A DNA stretch of 64,000 nucleotides from positions 37,745 to 101,744 of the forward strand of contig DJWN01000039.1 in the NCBI GenBank assembly GCA_002440975.1, in the 5' to 3' direction. A program made the position numbers and the translations under genes. A model generated the notes under the pieces. That model searched no databases, had not been told where the DNA came from, and saw only the letters and a program-made list of their open reading frames with translations. This DNA is from Bacteroidales bacterium UBA6229 (GTDB lineage: Bacteria > Bacteroidota > Bacteroidia > Bacteroidales > F082). This document shows, piece by piece, positions 8,430 to 16,943 of this stretch (positions are counted from its first letter, which is position 1; each line of letters starts with the position of its first letter).

Positions 8430-8449
8430 GCTTATTCCAAAATTGGGAA

Positions 8450-8465
8450 TTGGCATATTGTTTGA
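8450..8465 (+). promoter_or_regulatory. Sigma-54-like or variant promoter of the dnaJ-type gene
   Basis: TTGGCATATTGTTTGA has GG, ten bases, then GA, close to the -24/-12 consensus except for the final C. It shares TGGCATA-N3-TTTGA with 3046-3060. Its distance to the ATG (8481) is 15 bases, so a -24/-12 promoter would give a leader of only a few bases. Confidence 0.3.
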
Positions 8466-8480
8466 CGAGATATTGGAGCT

Positions 8481-9398
8481 ATGGATTACAAAGATTATTA
8501 CAAAATATTAGGTGTTGATCGTAAGGCCACAGCTGAACAAATTAAGAAACAGTACCGTAAGTTAGCCGTGAAGTATCATCCGGATAAGAACCCGGGAGAC
8601 AAGGCTGCTGAGGAGCGTTTCAAAGAAATCAGCGAAGCCTATGAAGTGCTGGGTAATGCAGAGAAAAGGAAAAAATATGATGATCTGGGAGCCAATTGGA
8701 AGCAATACCAACAGCAAGGTTTTGAAGGTTTTGGTGGCTTTGGTGGGGGGCGAAGCTATGGCAGGCAACAGGGTTTTAAGGAGTTTTTTAGAGGTCAGAG
8801 TGGTTTTTCAGATTTTTTTGATGCCTTTTTTGGTGGTGGCTTTGGTGGCGGATCCTTTGGTAGTAATTCCCGGCAAAGGCAACAAGTAAAGGGGCAAGAT
8901 ATTATGGCTGCCATTAGCCTCAGTTTGCAGGATGCCTATACAGGCTCCACACAATTGATCAACCTCAACGGCAAACATATTCGCTTGAAGATAAAACCCG
9001 GGGTAAAGGACGGCCAAACATTGCGGATAAAAGGAAAAGGACAGGAATCGCCTTTTGGTGGTACGGCCGGTGATTTGCTTTTAAAGGTTCAGGTAAAGCC
9101 ACAAAACGGACTTATTCGCGAAGGCGATGATCTGATTGCTGATTTTCCGGTTGATATTTATACGGCTGCATTAGGAGGCAAAATCCCGTTTAAAACCTTA
9201 AAAGGAATTGTTCAGGTGCCTGTGAAAGCAGGTCAGCAAAACGGAAGTGTTCTCAGGCTCAAAGGGCTGGGTATGCCGGTATATGGTGCAGACAGGTTTG
9301 GCAATTTGTTATTAAAAGTTCAACTTCGGTTGCCCGAGCCTATTTCAGCAGCCGAGAAAGAATTATTGAAACAGGCTGCAGCCTTGCGTTTACAGTAA
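8481..9398 (+). CDS. cbpA: DnaJ-type co-chaperone (CbpA class, no zinc finger)
   Basis: Co-chaperone that stimulates DnaK ATPase and delivers substrates. The 305-residue protein starts with a J domain (residues 1-70) containing the HPD motif at 33-35 in KYHPDKNPGD. A long Gly/Phe-rich region follows (about 80-135). Two C-terminal beta domains come next (about 140-300; GKHIRLKIKPGVKDGQTLRI marks the first). The Cys-rich zinc finger of true DnaJ is missing, which places it with CbpA/type II J proteins. A palindrome and unusual promoter-like motif upstream suggest stress control. Confidence 0.88.
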   Translation: MDYKDYYKILGVDRKATAEQIKKQYRKLAVKYHPDKNPGDKAAEERFKEISEAYEVLGNAEKRKKYDDLGANWKQYQQQGFEGFGGFGGGRSYGRQQGFKEFFRGQSGFSDFFDAFFGGGFGGGSFGSNSRQRQQVKGQDIMAAISLSLQDAYTGSTQLINLNGKHIRLKIKPGVKDGQTLRIKGKGQESPFGGTAGDLLLKVQVKPQNGLIREGDDLIADFPVDIYTAALGGKIPFKTLKGIVQVPVKAGQQNGSVLRLKGLGMPVYGADRFGNLLLKVQLRLPEPISAAEKELLKQAAALRLQ

Positions 9399-9549
9399 AG
9401 AACAGTTACATTTTACCAATAACTGGTTAGATTTGCCATTATTCTTAAATAATCCGCATTTTTGCGTACTTTTTAGTTAATTTGCGCGTTCTTTTCTGAA
9501 CTCAGTCAAGAATTGATGCGGATAGTTTTCATTTATTCAAAATGTTGAT

Positions 9550-11886
9550 ATGCAACAATTTACACCTTTAAGAGAGATTTTTATTGCCCTGATTTTTGTT
9601 TGTACTTCTTTTACTACTGCATTTGCTCAAGATGCTGCGGTTAGGGGATTTGTGTATGAAGCAAGCACAGGCGAACCCGTTATATTTTCTAATGTTTATC
9701 TCGAAGGAACAAATTATGGTGGTTCAACAGATATAAATGGATATTTCAGTATCACGAAAGTGCCTGCAGGTGAGTATATCATGTTAGTTACGTTTTTGGG
9801 TTATGATACGCTCAGAGAGCCTGTTACACTTGTTCCGGGAGATGTAATTAACAAGCGTTTTCATCTTACTGAAGGCAGTGTAAGCCTGGAGACAGTGAAC
9901 ATAACCGCTGATAAAATTGAGTCGAGGAGTGAGACCAGAACTTCGGTTATCAACATCACACCCAAATCCTTAAAAAAAATACCTTCAATAGGAGGGCAAA
10001 GCGATTTGGCGCAGTATTTACAGGTTATTCCCGGTGTGGTGTTTACCGGTGATCAGGGTGGACAATTATACATCCGAGGTGGTTCGCCAATTCAAAATAA
10101 GGTTTTGTTGGATGGGATGATAGTTTACAATCCTTTCCACTCAATAGGTTTGTTTTCAGTTTTTGAAACCGATATTATTCGCAATGCTGAGGTTTTTACC
10201 GGAGGATTTAGTGCTGATTATGGTGGCCGGATTTCATCAGTCATGGACATCACCACACGCGATGGTAACAAGAACCGCATAGCCGGTAAGGTTGGGGCAA
10301 GCACCTTTGGAGCTCGATTTTTGCTTGAAGGACCGATAGTAAAAGCTAAAAGTCAGGATGGAGCCAGTTCGAGTTTTGTGTTGTCGGTAAAGAATTCTTA
10401 TCTGGAGCAAACAAGCAAAAGTCTTTACAGTCATATTGACGAAAATGGCCTGCCTTTCAACTTTTTGGATATCTACGCAAAAGCTTCGATTAACTCGGCT
10501 AATGGTAGCAAGATAAATTTCTTTGGATTCAATTTTGACGATCAGGTGAACAATTATAAAGCACTATCCGATTTTAGCTGGAAGGCATTGGGTGGTGGGT
10601 CTAACTTTTTGATTATTCCCGGCAAATCTCCTGTGCTTATCGAAGGAAACCTGGCTTATTCCAGTTATCAGGCCAAACTGTCGGAAGCCTCTTTGCCCGA
10701 TCGCTCAAGTGCTATTAATGGCTTCAATATGGGATTCCATTTCACTTATTTCCTGGGAAAAGACCTTGTGAAATATGGTGTGGAGTTATTGGGCTTTAAA
10801 ACAGAATTTGATTTCACCAATGGGGTAGGACGTAAAATCAGTCAGGTGGAAAATACCACTGAGCTTGCAGCTTATGTGCGATACAAAGGTAACTTTGGCA
10901 AATTGCTTTTCGAGCCCAGCCTCCGGATGCAGTGGTATGCCTCCTTATCCAATATTTCGCCCGAACCCCGGCTTGCAATGAAATACATGGTGAACGATTG
11001 GTTCCGAATTAAGCTGGCTACCGGTATGTATTCACAAAATTTGATAGCAGCCAATAGTGATCGCGATGTAGTGAATCTGTTTTATGGTTTTTTGTCAGGG
11101 CCTGATAACCTGCCCGACCGTTTTGATGGCAAAGAGATAAATCATAAGCTGCAAAAAGCCAATCATTTTATCTTGGGAACCGAGATAGATATAACTAACC
11201 GGATCAACCTGAACATTGAAGGTTATCTCAAAGATTTTACTCAACTTACAAACTTGAATCGCAATAAGTTATACGATGAATCAACGGCTCCTTTCGGTAC
11301 GCCGGATATCTACAAAAAGGATTTTATTATCGAGAAAGGAAAAGCTTATGGTGGCGATATTGCTTTGAAATATGAGGACAATCATTGGTATATCTGGACA
11401 GTTTATTCCTTAGGATTTGTAACCAAAGAATATGAAGAAAAGCCCGGCGAGCTCATTACTTACAGGCCTCATTACGACCGGCGGCATAATGTAAATGTGA
11501 TTCTTTCGTACACCACAGGCGATCGCAAGCAATGGGAATTTAGCGGCAGATGGAATTATGGATCTGGTTTTCCGTTCACACAGGTGCAGGGATACTATGA
11601 ATACCTCAATTTTGCGGGGGGTGTAAACGATGACTATATGGTTGCTAACGGCGAGCTGGGTTTGATTTATGGTGATCTGAACAAAGGCGAACTTCCAAGT
11701 TATCATCGCCTTGATCTGGATGCTAAACGCAGGTTTTTCCTGAGCGAAAGAACCGAGCTCGAGCTCAATCTAAGCGTAACCAATCTGTATAATCGCGAAA
11801 ACGTGTTTTACGTTGATCAGATAACCAGCGAAATTGTGCGACAACTGCCCTTGATGCCCAGCTTCGGACTTACCCTGAGTTTTTAA
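9550..11886 (+). CDS. TonB-dependent receptor with carboxypeptidase-regulatory-like domain
   Basis: An outer-membrane receptor of 778 residues. A signal peptide ends near FTTAFAQ (residues 1-27). A CarboxypepD_reg-like domain follows (about 30-115; VRGFVYEASTGEPVIFSNVY and GSTDINGYFSITKVPAGEY). The TonB plug comes next (about 125-235; VIPGVVFTGDQGGQLYIRGG and NKVLLDGMIVYNP). The rest is a 22-stranded-type barrel ending in FGLTLSF, with a terminal aromatic residue as outer-membrane proteins require. The substrate cannot be read from sequence. No SusD partner is adjacent, so a classical polysaccharide utilisation locus is unlikely. The next gene, a secreted oligopeptidase, is 53 bases away on the same strand. 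Confidence 0.9.
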   Translation: MQQFTPLREIFIALIFVCTSFTTAFAQDAAVRGFVYEASTGEPVIFSNVYLEGTNYGGSTDINGYFSITKVPAGEYIMLVTFLGYDTLREPVTLVPGDVINKRFHLTEGSVSLETVNITADKIESRSETRTSVINITPKSLKKIPSIGGQSDLAQYLQVIPGVVFTGDQGGQLYIRGGSPIQNKVLLDGMIVYNPFHSIGLFSVFETDIIRNAEVFTGGFSADYGGRISSVMDITTRDGNKNRIAGKVGASTFGARFLLEGPIVKAKSQDGASSSFVLSVKNSYLEQTSKSLYSHIDENGLPFNFLDIYAKASINSANGSKINFFGFNFDDQVNNYKALSDFSWKALGGGSNFLIIPGKSPVLIEGNLAYSSYQAKLSEASLPDRSSAINGFNMGFHFTYFLGKDLVKYGVELLGFKTEFDFTNGVGRKISQVENTTELAAYVRYKGNFGKLLFEPSLRMQWYASLSNISPEPRLAMKYMVNDWFRIKLATGMYSQNLIAANSDRDVVNLFYGFLSGPDNLPDRFDGKEINHKLQKANHFILGTEIDITNRINLNIEGYLKDFTQLTNLNRNKLYDESTAPFGTPDIYKKDFIIEKGKAYGGDIALKYEDNHWYIWTVYSLGFVTKEYEEKPGELITYRPHYDRRHNVNVILSYTTGDRKQWEFSGRWNYGSGFPFTQVQGYYEYLNFAGGVNDDYMVANGELGLIYGDLNKGELPSYHRLDLDAKRRFFLSERTELELNLSVTNLYNRENVFYVDQITSEIVRQLPLMPSFGLTLSF

Positions 11887-11939
11887 TATAATACCCAGCT
11901 TTTATGAAAAAATATTTAATTAATTCATTGATTATCAAA

Positions 11940-14051
11940 ATGAAACAAATTTTTTATTCCCTTTTGATCCTCTTTTTAGTAAGCAGTTGCGATCAGCCAA
12001 AAAATGAAACTATGCAGCCACCTGTAGCACAACAAAAACCACACGAGCTAACCAAACACGAACACACCAGAGTTGATAACTATTATTGGCTCAACGACAG
12101 GGAAGATCCGGAAGTAATTGCCTATCTCGAAGCTGAGAATGCATACACCGATGCGGCTTTGGCGCATACCGATGCCTTGCAGCAAGCACTTTATGATGAA
12201 ATGTTAGGAAGGATAAAGCAAACAGATATTTCGGTTCCTTACCAACGTAATGGCTATTATTACTATTCACGTTATGAAGAAGGCAAGGAATATCCGATTT
12301 ATTGTCGCAAGAAAGGCAGCCTTGAAGCAGCAGAAGAAATAATGCTTAATGGCAACGAAATGGCCGAAGGTTATCCCTATTTTCAAATTGGAGGATGGGA
12401 GATAAGTGCTGATAACAATTTGCTGGCTTTTTCGGTTGATACCGTGAGCCGCAGGCAATACACCATTTATGTTAAAAATCTGACTACCGGCTATATCTAC
12501 CCTCAAAACATTCCGAATACTTCCGGAAATATGGCCTGGGGAAATGATAATAAAACACTTTTTTACAGTGTGAAGGATGAAACACTCAGGCCCTTCAGAA
12601 TTGTCCGACATCAGTTGGAACAGGATTTTGAAAATGATGTTGTGATTTTTGAGGAAAATGATCCTACTTTTTATGCTTTTGTGTTCAAAACAAAATCAGA
12701 TGCATATATCATGGTTGGTTCAGTGAGTACTTTATCGGCCGAATATCATTTTGTGGATGCGGACAAACCTGTAAATAGCCTCCAATTGGTGCAGGAGCGT
12801 CAGCCCGATATGCTTTATGGTGTTGATCATTATAAGAATGATTTTTATATCCGAACGAATCTTGATGCCCAGAATTTCCGACTGATGAAAACAAGCGTGA
12901 AAAAACCCGGAATGAAAAACTGGAAAGAGGTAATTGCTCATCGCGAAGATGTTTTATTGGAAGATTTTGAAATATTTAGCAAATACCTGGTAGTGAGCGA
13001 ACGACAGAAGGGATTAGTAAACCTCAGGGTGATGAGCTGGGATAAAAAACAGGATTACTACCTCGATTTTGGTGAGCCGGCCTACACCGCCTACACCAGC
13101 ACCAATGTTGATTTTGAAACGGATATTCTGCGCTATGGCTACACTTCGCTTACCACACCCAACTCTGTTTATGATTTCAATATGGCTGACAAAAGCAGGA
13201 AGCTATTGAAACAGCAGGAAGTTTTGGGGGGCTATAATCCGGATGACTATCAATCCGAACGGCTGTATGCTCCTTCGCACGATGGTGTGATGGTTCCCAT
13301 TTCGCTGGTTTATAAAAAAGGCCTTGTAAAGAATGGTGGCAACCCATTGGTGCTTTATGGATATGGCTCTTATGGTGCCAGCATGGATGCCTATTTTTCA
13401 TCCACACGCCTGAGTTTGCTCGACAGGGGATTCGTTTGGGCAATCGCACATATTCGTGGTGGCGAAGAATTAGGACGTCAATGGTATGAAGACGGTAAAT
13501 TACTCAACAAGAGAAATACTTTTTTTGATTTTATTGCCTGCGGCGAATACCTGATTGATCAAAAGTTCACCAATAATGAAAATATGTTTGCTCTGGGAGG
13601 CAGTGCCGGTGGTTTGCTGGTAGGTGCTGTGGTGAATATGCGGCCCGACCTGTGGAAAGGCGTGATAGCTGCCGTTCCTTTTGTTGATGTTGTTACTACC
13701 ATGCTCGACGAGAGCATTCCACTCACAACAGGTGAGTACGACGAATGGGGTAATCCCAACGACAAAGCGTATTACGAATATATGCTGTCTTATTCACCTT
13801 ATGATAATGTCGCTAAACAAGACTATCCTGCAATGCTTGTTACAACCGGATTGCATGATAGTCAGGTGCAATACTGGGAACCGGCAAAATGGGTGGCCAA
13901 GCTCAGAACTCATAAAACTAATGACGAGCATTTGTTGCTGAAAACCAATATGGATTTTGGTCACGGAGGTGCTTCGGGTCGCTTTGAGCGTTTGAAAGAA
14001 ACAGCTTTGGAGTACGCCTTTATGATGAACGAATTGGAGATGGTACAATAA
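11940..14051 (+). CDS. ptrB: Oligopeptidase B (S9A serine peptidase), predicted lipoprotein
   Basis: A prolyl-oligopeptidase-family serine peptidase that cleaves peptides after basic residues in known members. The body is an N-terminal beta-propeller followed by an alpha/beta hydrolase with GGSAGG (Ser555), and the stretch around DVVTTMLDESIPLTTGEYDEW, YSPYDNV and TTGLHDSQVQYWEPAKWV is diagnostic for oligopeptidase B. The catalytic His is in FGHGGASGRF. I start at ATG 11940 because it gives a compact lipoprotein signal with lipobox LVSSC. An upstream in-frame ATG at 11904 would add 12 residues. Unlike the cytoplasmic E. coli enzyme it is exported, which suits peptide scavenging. A terminator follows at 14075. 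Confidence 0.92.
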   Translation: MKQIFYSLLILFLVSSCDQPKNETMQPPVAQQKPHELTKHEHTRVDNYYWLNDREDPEVIAYLEAENAYTDAALAHTDALQQALYDEMLGRIKQTDISVPYQRNGYYYYSRYEEGKEYPIYCRKKGSLEAAEEIMLNGNEMAEGYPYFQIGGWEISADNNLLAFSVDTVSRRQYTIYVKNLTTGYIYPQNIPNTSGNMAWGNDNKTLFYSVKDETLRPFRIVRHQLEQDFENDVVIFEENDPTFYAFVFKTKSDAYIMVGSVSTLSAEYHFVDADKPVNSLQLVQERQPDMLYGVDHYKNDFYIRTNLDAQNFRLMKTSVKKPGMKNWKEVIAHREDVLLEDFEIFSKYLVVSERQKGLVNLRVMSWDKKQDYYLDFGEPAYTAYTSTNVDFETDILRYGYTSLTTPNSVYDFNMADKSRKLLKQQEVLGGYNPDDYQSERLYAPSHDGVMVPISLVYKKGLVKNGGNPLVLYGYGSYGASMDAYFSSTRLSLLDRGFVWAIAHIRGGEELGRQWYEDGKLLNKRNTFFDFIACGEYLIDQKFTNNENMFALGGSAGGLLVGAVVNMRPDLWKGVIAAVPFVDVVTTMLDESIPLTTGEYDEWGNPNDKAYYEYMLSYSPYDNVAKQDYPAMLVTTGLHDSQVQYWEPAKWVAKLRTHKTNDEHLLLKTNMDFGHGGASGRFERLKETALEYAFMMNELEMVQ

Positions 14052-14074
14052 ATCATTCAGATTATTTAACTTTG

Positions 14075-14111
14075 AGAGGCTGTTTCTTAATGAATTCAGC
14101 CTCTTTTTTTT
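14075..14111 (+). terminator. Rho-independent terminator after ptrB
   Basis: An 8-base stem (AGAGGCTG at 14075-14082 with CAGCCTCT at 14097-14104) is followed by an unbroken T run to 14111, 24 bases after the oligopeptidase B stop. Confidence 0.88.
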
Positions 14112-14147
14112 GGAGATTAATACCTAATAAAGTTATTCTTAGTGAAG

Positions 14148-14600
14148 ATGCCACGCAAAAAGCCTTTTAACACTGCGCATAAAATACTCGAAAGGGAAAT
14201 ACTCGAAGTGTTCAAAGCTTGCTATACAGATTTTCCTAAGGCACGCATTAAAACATTTGAATCGCCCGATTTTCAGCTTATTGTGAACCGACATAAAACC
14301 ATAGGTTTGGAGATTGTAAGGTATGTAACTGATCCTGAGCTGATTGATGATTCCGATTACAGTCGGTTTGAGCCAGAGCGAATTCAGGAACTGATCGCAA
14401 AAAAGGAACAGAAATCATTGATTTATAAGCGGATGCGTTATTTCGAGCTGTGGCTTTTGATTGTAAGTGGGTCTAATCCGCTGGAACCTGTTTTGTTGCA
14501 TCCCGAAAGTCTTGATACCTCAGTATTTGATTCCTCATTTTTTGATAAGATTTTCTATCTGGATATGCGGCGAACCCGTCTGTATCAGCTTCAAAAGTGA
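14148..14600 (+). CDS. Uncharacterised protein, possible PD-(D/E)xK nuclease-like fold
   Basis: A 150-residue cytoplasmic protein of no recognised name. ATG 14148 is preferred; a GTG two codons earlier is possible. The layout resembles small restriction-endonuclease-like proteins: an N-terminal helix (LEREILEVFKACY), Glu38 then PD41 in FESPDFQLI, a turn, and GLEIVRYV with Glu55, followed by a Lys-rich helix (IAKKEQKSLIYK) and the strand ELWLLIVSG. That gives PD-x13-ExV, with V instead of the usual K, so activity is uncertain. No methyltransferase or restriction partner is nearby. The function is not known. Confidence 0.6.
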   Translation: MPRKKPFNTAHKILEREILEVFKACYTDFPKARIKTFESPDFQLIVNRHKTIGLEIVRYVTDPELIDDSDYSRFEPERIQELIAKKEQKSLIYKRMRYFELWLLIVSGSNPLEPVLLHPESLDTSVFDSSFFDKIFYLDMRRTRLYQLQK

Positions 14601-14758
14601 ATAATCCGGTTGATTACCTTAGGGTAATACGATTTTTACCTTAGCAATTTCCCTTTATCCTGCCAGTAGTTTTGCTTCATCAAAGCCTTCAATATAAGGT
14701 CTGACGATAGCGAAACAAACATCACTTTAAAGAAGCAATCAGATGACTTTATTGCAGG

Positions 14759-14807
14759 TTTCGGCCACTAACAGACAATTGTCCGTTATGGTTTGCGGAA
14801 GCCGAAA
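14759..14807. repeat. Inverted repeat with internal palindrome in the leader of the beta-barrel gene
   Basis: TTTCGGC (14759-14765) pairs with GCCGAAA (14801-14807), enclosing the perfect 10-base palindrome GACAATTGTC at 14774-14783. It lies 41 bases before ATG 14848. It could be a structured RNA leader or a dyad operator. No T run follows, so it is not a standard terminator. Confidence 0.35.
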
Positions 14808-14847
14808 AGCATAAAGAGTAGGCATAGAATCTACAACCAGATGTATT

Positions 14848-15378
14848 ATGAGAAAAGTTTTATTTGTTTTAGCATTTGCCCTAATTGGGTTTAACTACAG
14901 TGCTCAGGCACAATTTGATAAAGGGCAGGTTGATGCCAATATCGGTATTGGGCTGGGAGCCACTTTTGCCACAGGAACGCTGGATATGCCTCCTGTTTCG
15001 CTCGCACTTGATTTTGGCGTTAGCGATAACCTTAGCATCGGTGATTATCTGGGTTATTCTGCTTCAAAGGATGATTTTTCGGGATTTGGTGCAAACTATT
15101 CCTGGAAATACACCTATATGATAGCAGGTGCCCGCGGTGCTTATCATTTTGATCTTGCTGATCAGCTTGATACTTATGCCGGTGTGATGTTGGGTTATAA
15201 TATCGCCAGCGTAAAATACGATGATCCGGGTGCGTCACTTGCATCTCCAAAAGCAGGTGGTATAGCTTATGCTGGCTTTGCTGGTGCCAGGTATCATTTT
15301 GGCGATAACTTTGGGATTTATGCCGAACTGGGATATGGGATTGCACTGCTGAATGCAGGTCTCACACTCAAGTTTTAA
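14848..15378 (+). CDS. Small outer-membrane beta-barrel protein
   Basis: A 176-residue exported protein with signal peptide MRKVLFVLAFALIGFNYSAQAQ. The mature chain alternates short amphipathic strands and turns (for example NLSIGDYLGYSASK, YMIAGARGAYHFD, QLDTYAGVMLGYN, GIAYAGFAGARYHF) and ends in LNAGLTLKF with terminal Phe, the outer-membrane insertion signature. It fits an eight-stranded barrel of the OmpW/OmpX-like or PF13568 type. Its function is unknown. It stands alone, with a leader of 247 bases and its own terminator. Confidence 0.8.
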   Translation: MRKVLFVLAFALIGFNYSAQAQFDKGQVDANIGIGLGATFATGTLDMPPVSLALDFGVSDNLSIGDYLGYSASKDDFSGFGANYSWKYTYMIAGARGAYHFDLADQLDTYAGVMLGYNIASVKYDDPGASLASPKAGGIAYAGFAGARYHFGDNFGIYAELGYGIALLNAGLTLKF

Positions 15379-15402
15379 ATAAAAGCACTGTAAGTCTAAC
15401 AG

Positions 15403-15437
15403 GCCTGATCTTGTTTTACACAGGGTCAGGCTTTTTT
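15403..15437 (+). terminator. Rho-independent terminator after the beta-barrel gene
   Basis: A six-base stem GCCTGA (15403-15408) with TCAGGC (15426-15431) is followed by six T residues. The stop codon of the converging crtZ gene lies in the loop, so the two transcripts overlap here. Confidence 0.7.
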
Positions 15438-15886
15438 GTTTTTTGCCATTCTTGTTGATAGTATTTCCAGGGTGCGACCAAAAAGCCATAATTATAATGT
15501 GCATGAGGCTTATGATGATCGAGGTGGGCTGTGATGGTTGCTCTCAGGTAGCGGTTGCTTAATCTTTGGAACAGCGGTAGGCGGCCATGTACAAAAACAT
15601 CATGAAAAAGAAAGTAAGCCAGGCCGTAAAGTGCAATTCCCAATCCAAGGTAAAATTTCCAATCGAAGCCACCTTGAGTGCCGGATACGATTAACAGAAA
15701 ACTGGGAATAGCAAAAATCACTGCAAAAAGATCGTTCCATTCAAACTTTCGGCCATCACGAATATGGTGGTCTTTGTGAAGTATCCACAAAAAACCATGC
15801 ATCACATATTTGTGTGTGAACCAGGCTATAAACTCCATAAAAAGGAAGGCACCAAGAATCAGTGCAGCAGCCAAAATCCAGCTCAT
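15416..15886 (-). CDS. crtZ: Beta-carotene hydroxylase
   Basis: A di-iron membrane hydroxylase adding 3-hydroxyl groups to beta-ionone rings (beta-carotene to zeaxanthin). The 156-residue protein has the His clusters of the fatty acid hydroxylase/CrtZ family: HKYVMH (25-30), HKDHH (37-41), then FHDVFVHGR and HLDHHKPHAH, among about four hydrophobic helices. FMEFIAWFTHKYVMHGF is typical of CrtZ. It is last in the carotenoid operon, one base after idi. Its presence implies a lycopene beta-cyclase, but none is in this window. Confidence 0.92.
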   Translation of the reverse strand: MSWILAAALILGAFLFMEFIAWFTHKYVMHGFLWILHKDHHIRDGRKFEWNDLFAVIFAIPSFLLIVSGTQGGFDWKFYLGLGIALYGLAYFLFHDVFVHGRLPLFQRLSNRYLRATITAHLDHHKPHAHYNYGFLVAPWKYYQQEWQKTKKPDPV

Positions 15887-15887
15887 A

Positions 15888-16415
15888 TCATTTTGTTTTT
15901 AGGTTTTTCAGGTGTGCATCCACTTCATCAAAGGCAATGCGAAACCATGCCGTATATTTTTCGGGATGATTTGCAATGTCTGCCCTTATTTCGCTCATTG
16001 TAGCATACCTCCAACTGGCTACTTCGCCGGGATTAATTACAGGAAGCTCATCAGAATGTCCGATAAAAACATGATCAAACTCGTGTTCGATCAGGCTCTG
16101 GCCAACATCAGCCTTGTAGATAAACGAAAAAGCTTGATGTATCTCACATTGCATACCCATTTCTTCTTTCAATCTTCTGCTGGTTGCGGATTCCAGACTT
16201 TCATTTTCGCGTGGATGTGAGCAACAGGTGTTGGTCCATAATCCTGGGGTATGATATTTCGATAGTGCCCTTTGCTGAAGCAAAAGCTCATTTTTACTGT
16301 TAAAAATAAAGATAGAAAAGGCACGGTGCAAGACGCCTTTTTCGTGCGCTTCCATTTTCTCCATCAATCCCTGAGGTTCGTCTTTGGTGTTAACTAAAAC
16401 AACTTGTTCTTCCAT
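15888..16415 (-). CDS. idi: Isopentenyl-diphosphate delta-isomerase, type 1
   Basis: Interconverts isopentenyl and dimethylallyl diphosphate, feeding carotenoid synthesis. The 175-residue Nudix-fold protein contains TPGLWTNTCCSHPRENE with the catalytic Cys (Cys65 of the pair 64-65), HRAFSIFIFNSKNELLLQQ, RRLKEEMGM, and EHEFDHVFIG carrying the catalytic Glu. Length and motifs match type 1 enzymes. It sits two bases after the unknown exported protein and one base before crtZ, so it is in the operon. Confidence 0.94.
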   Translation of the reverse strand: MEEQVVLVNTKDEPQGLMEKMEAHEKGVLHRAFSIFIFNSKNELLLQQRALSKYHTPGLWTNTCCSHPRENESLESATSRRLKEEMGMQCEIHQAFSFIYKADVGQSLIEHEFDHVFIGHSDELPVINPGEVASWRYATMSEIRADIANHPEKYTAWFRIAFDEVDAHLKNLKTK

Positions 16416-16417
16416 AA

Positions 16418-16942
16418 TTATTCTGTTTCTGTATTTAACATTTCTTGCAGCAAAGCAATTTGACGATCTGTGATTTGACTTGACTGTAGTAAAAAGCTGA
16501 GGATGTTTTTTCTTAACAAAGCATTGTCAAATAAGGTTTGATTCTGGGATAAAACATGCATCAAATAGGCAAAATCTTTTTCTACGGCATCGGTGTAACC
16601 CAAAAATGCCGGTGCCCTGGATTGAATGCTATACCGGATGAATCTGATTTCTGCATCGAGCGAATCCTGCCTGATGGCTTGTTCTATTTTATTCTTTCCA
16701 TGATTAAAACGTTTTAACTTGCTTAAAGGGAAAACGGCACAGCCGGCCGAACTTGCTTCGGCTGCACCTTCGTAAGCCAATAAAACAGCCGTCTTTTTTG
16801 TGTTTTGCTGCAATATTTCAAAAAGCTCTTCCGATATACATCCGGGCTGATCAAGCCTGAAATATAATTTTCTGGCTTCATTCAGCAGTTCGGACTGTTC
16901 CGTTGGTAAAACTAAGAAAATAACTGCAAGAAAATGGATCAT
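16418..16942 (-). CDS. Uncharacterised exported protein within the carotenoid operon
   Basis: A 174-residue protein with a short hydrophobic N-terminus (MIHFLAVIFLVLPTEQ) that may be a signal peptide or membrane anchor. The rest is mostly helical, with TPR-like features such as LLNEARKLYFRLDQ and AEIRFIRYSIQSRAPAFLGY. AYEGAAEASSAGCAVFPLSKLKRF is a distinctive stretch. I do not recognise a named domain. It is one base from crtB and two from idi, so it is co-translated with carotenoid enzymes. A role in pigment synthesis, membrane organisation or regulation is inference from position only. Confidence 0.8.
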   Translation of the reverse strand: MIHFLAVIFLVLPTEQSELLNEARKLYFRLDQPGCISEELFEILQQNTKKTAVLLAYEGAAEASSAGCAVFPLSKLKRFNHGKNKIEQAIRQDSLDAEIRFIRYSIQSRAPAFLGYTDAVEKDFAYLMHVLSQNQTLFDNALLRKNILSFLLQSSQITDRQIALLQEMLNTETE

Positions 16943-16943
16943 T

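Noticed and set aside
9403..9430. Inverted repeat CAGTTA/TAACTG after the dnaJ-type gene as a terminator
   Set aside because: The stem is only six AT-rich pairs and no T run follows.
9461..9484. Promoter candidate TTTG ... TTAATTTG ahead of the TonB receptor gene
   Set aside because: The spacer is too short (about 13 bases) and the -7 box is one base short of TAnnTTTG, so I did not list it.
11904..11939. Upstream start for oligopeptidase B
   Set aside because: It adds 12 residues before a perfectly formed lipoprotein signal peptide that begins at 11940, so the shorter form is favoured.
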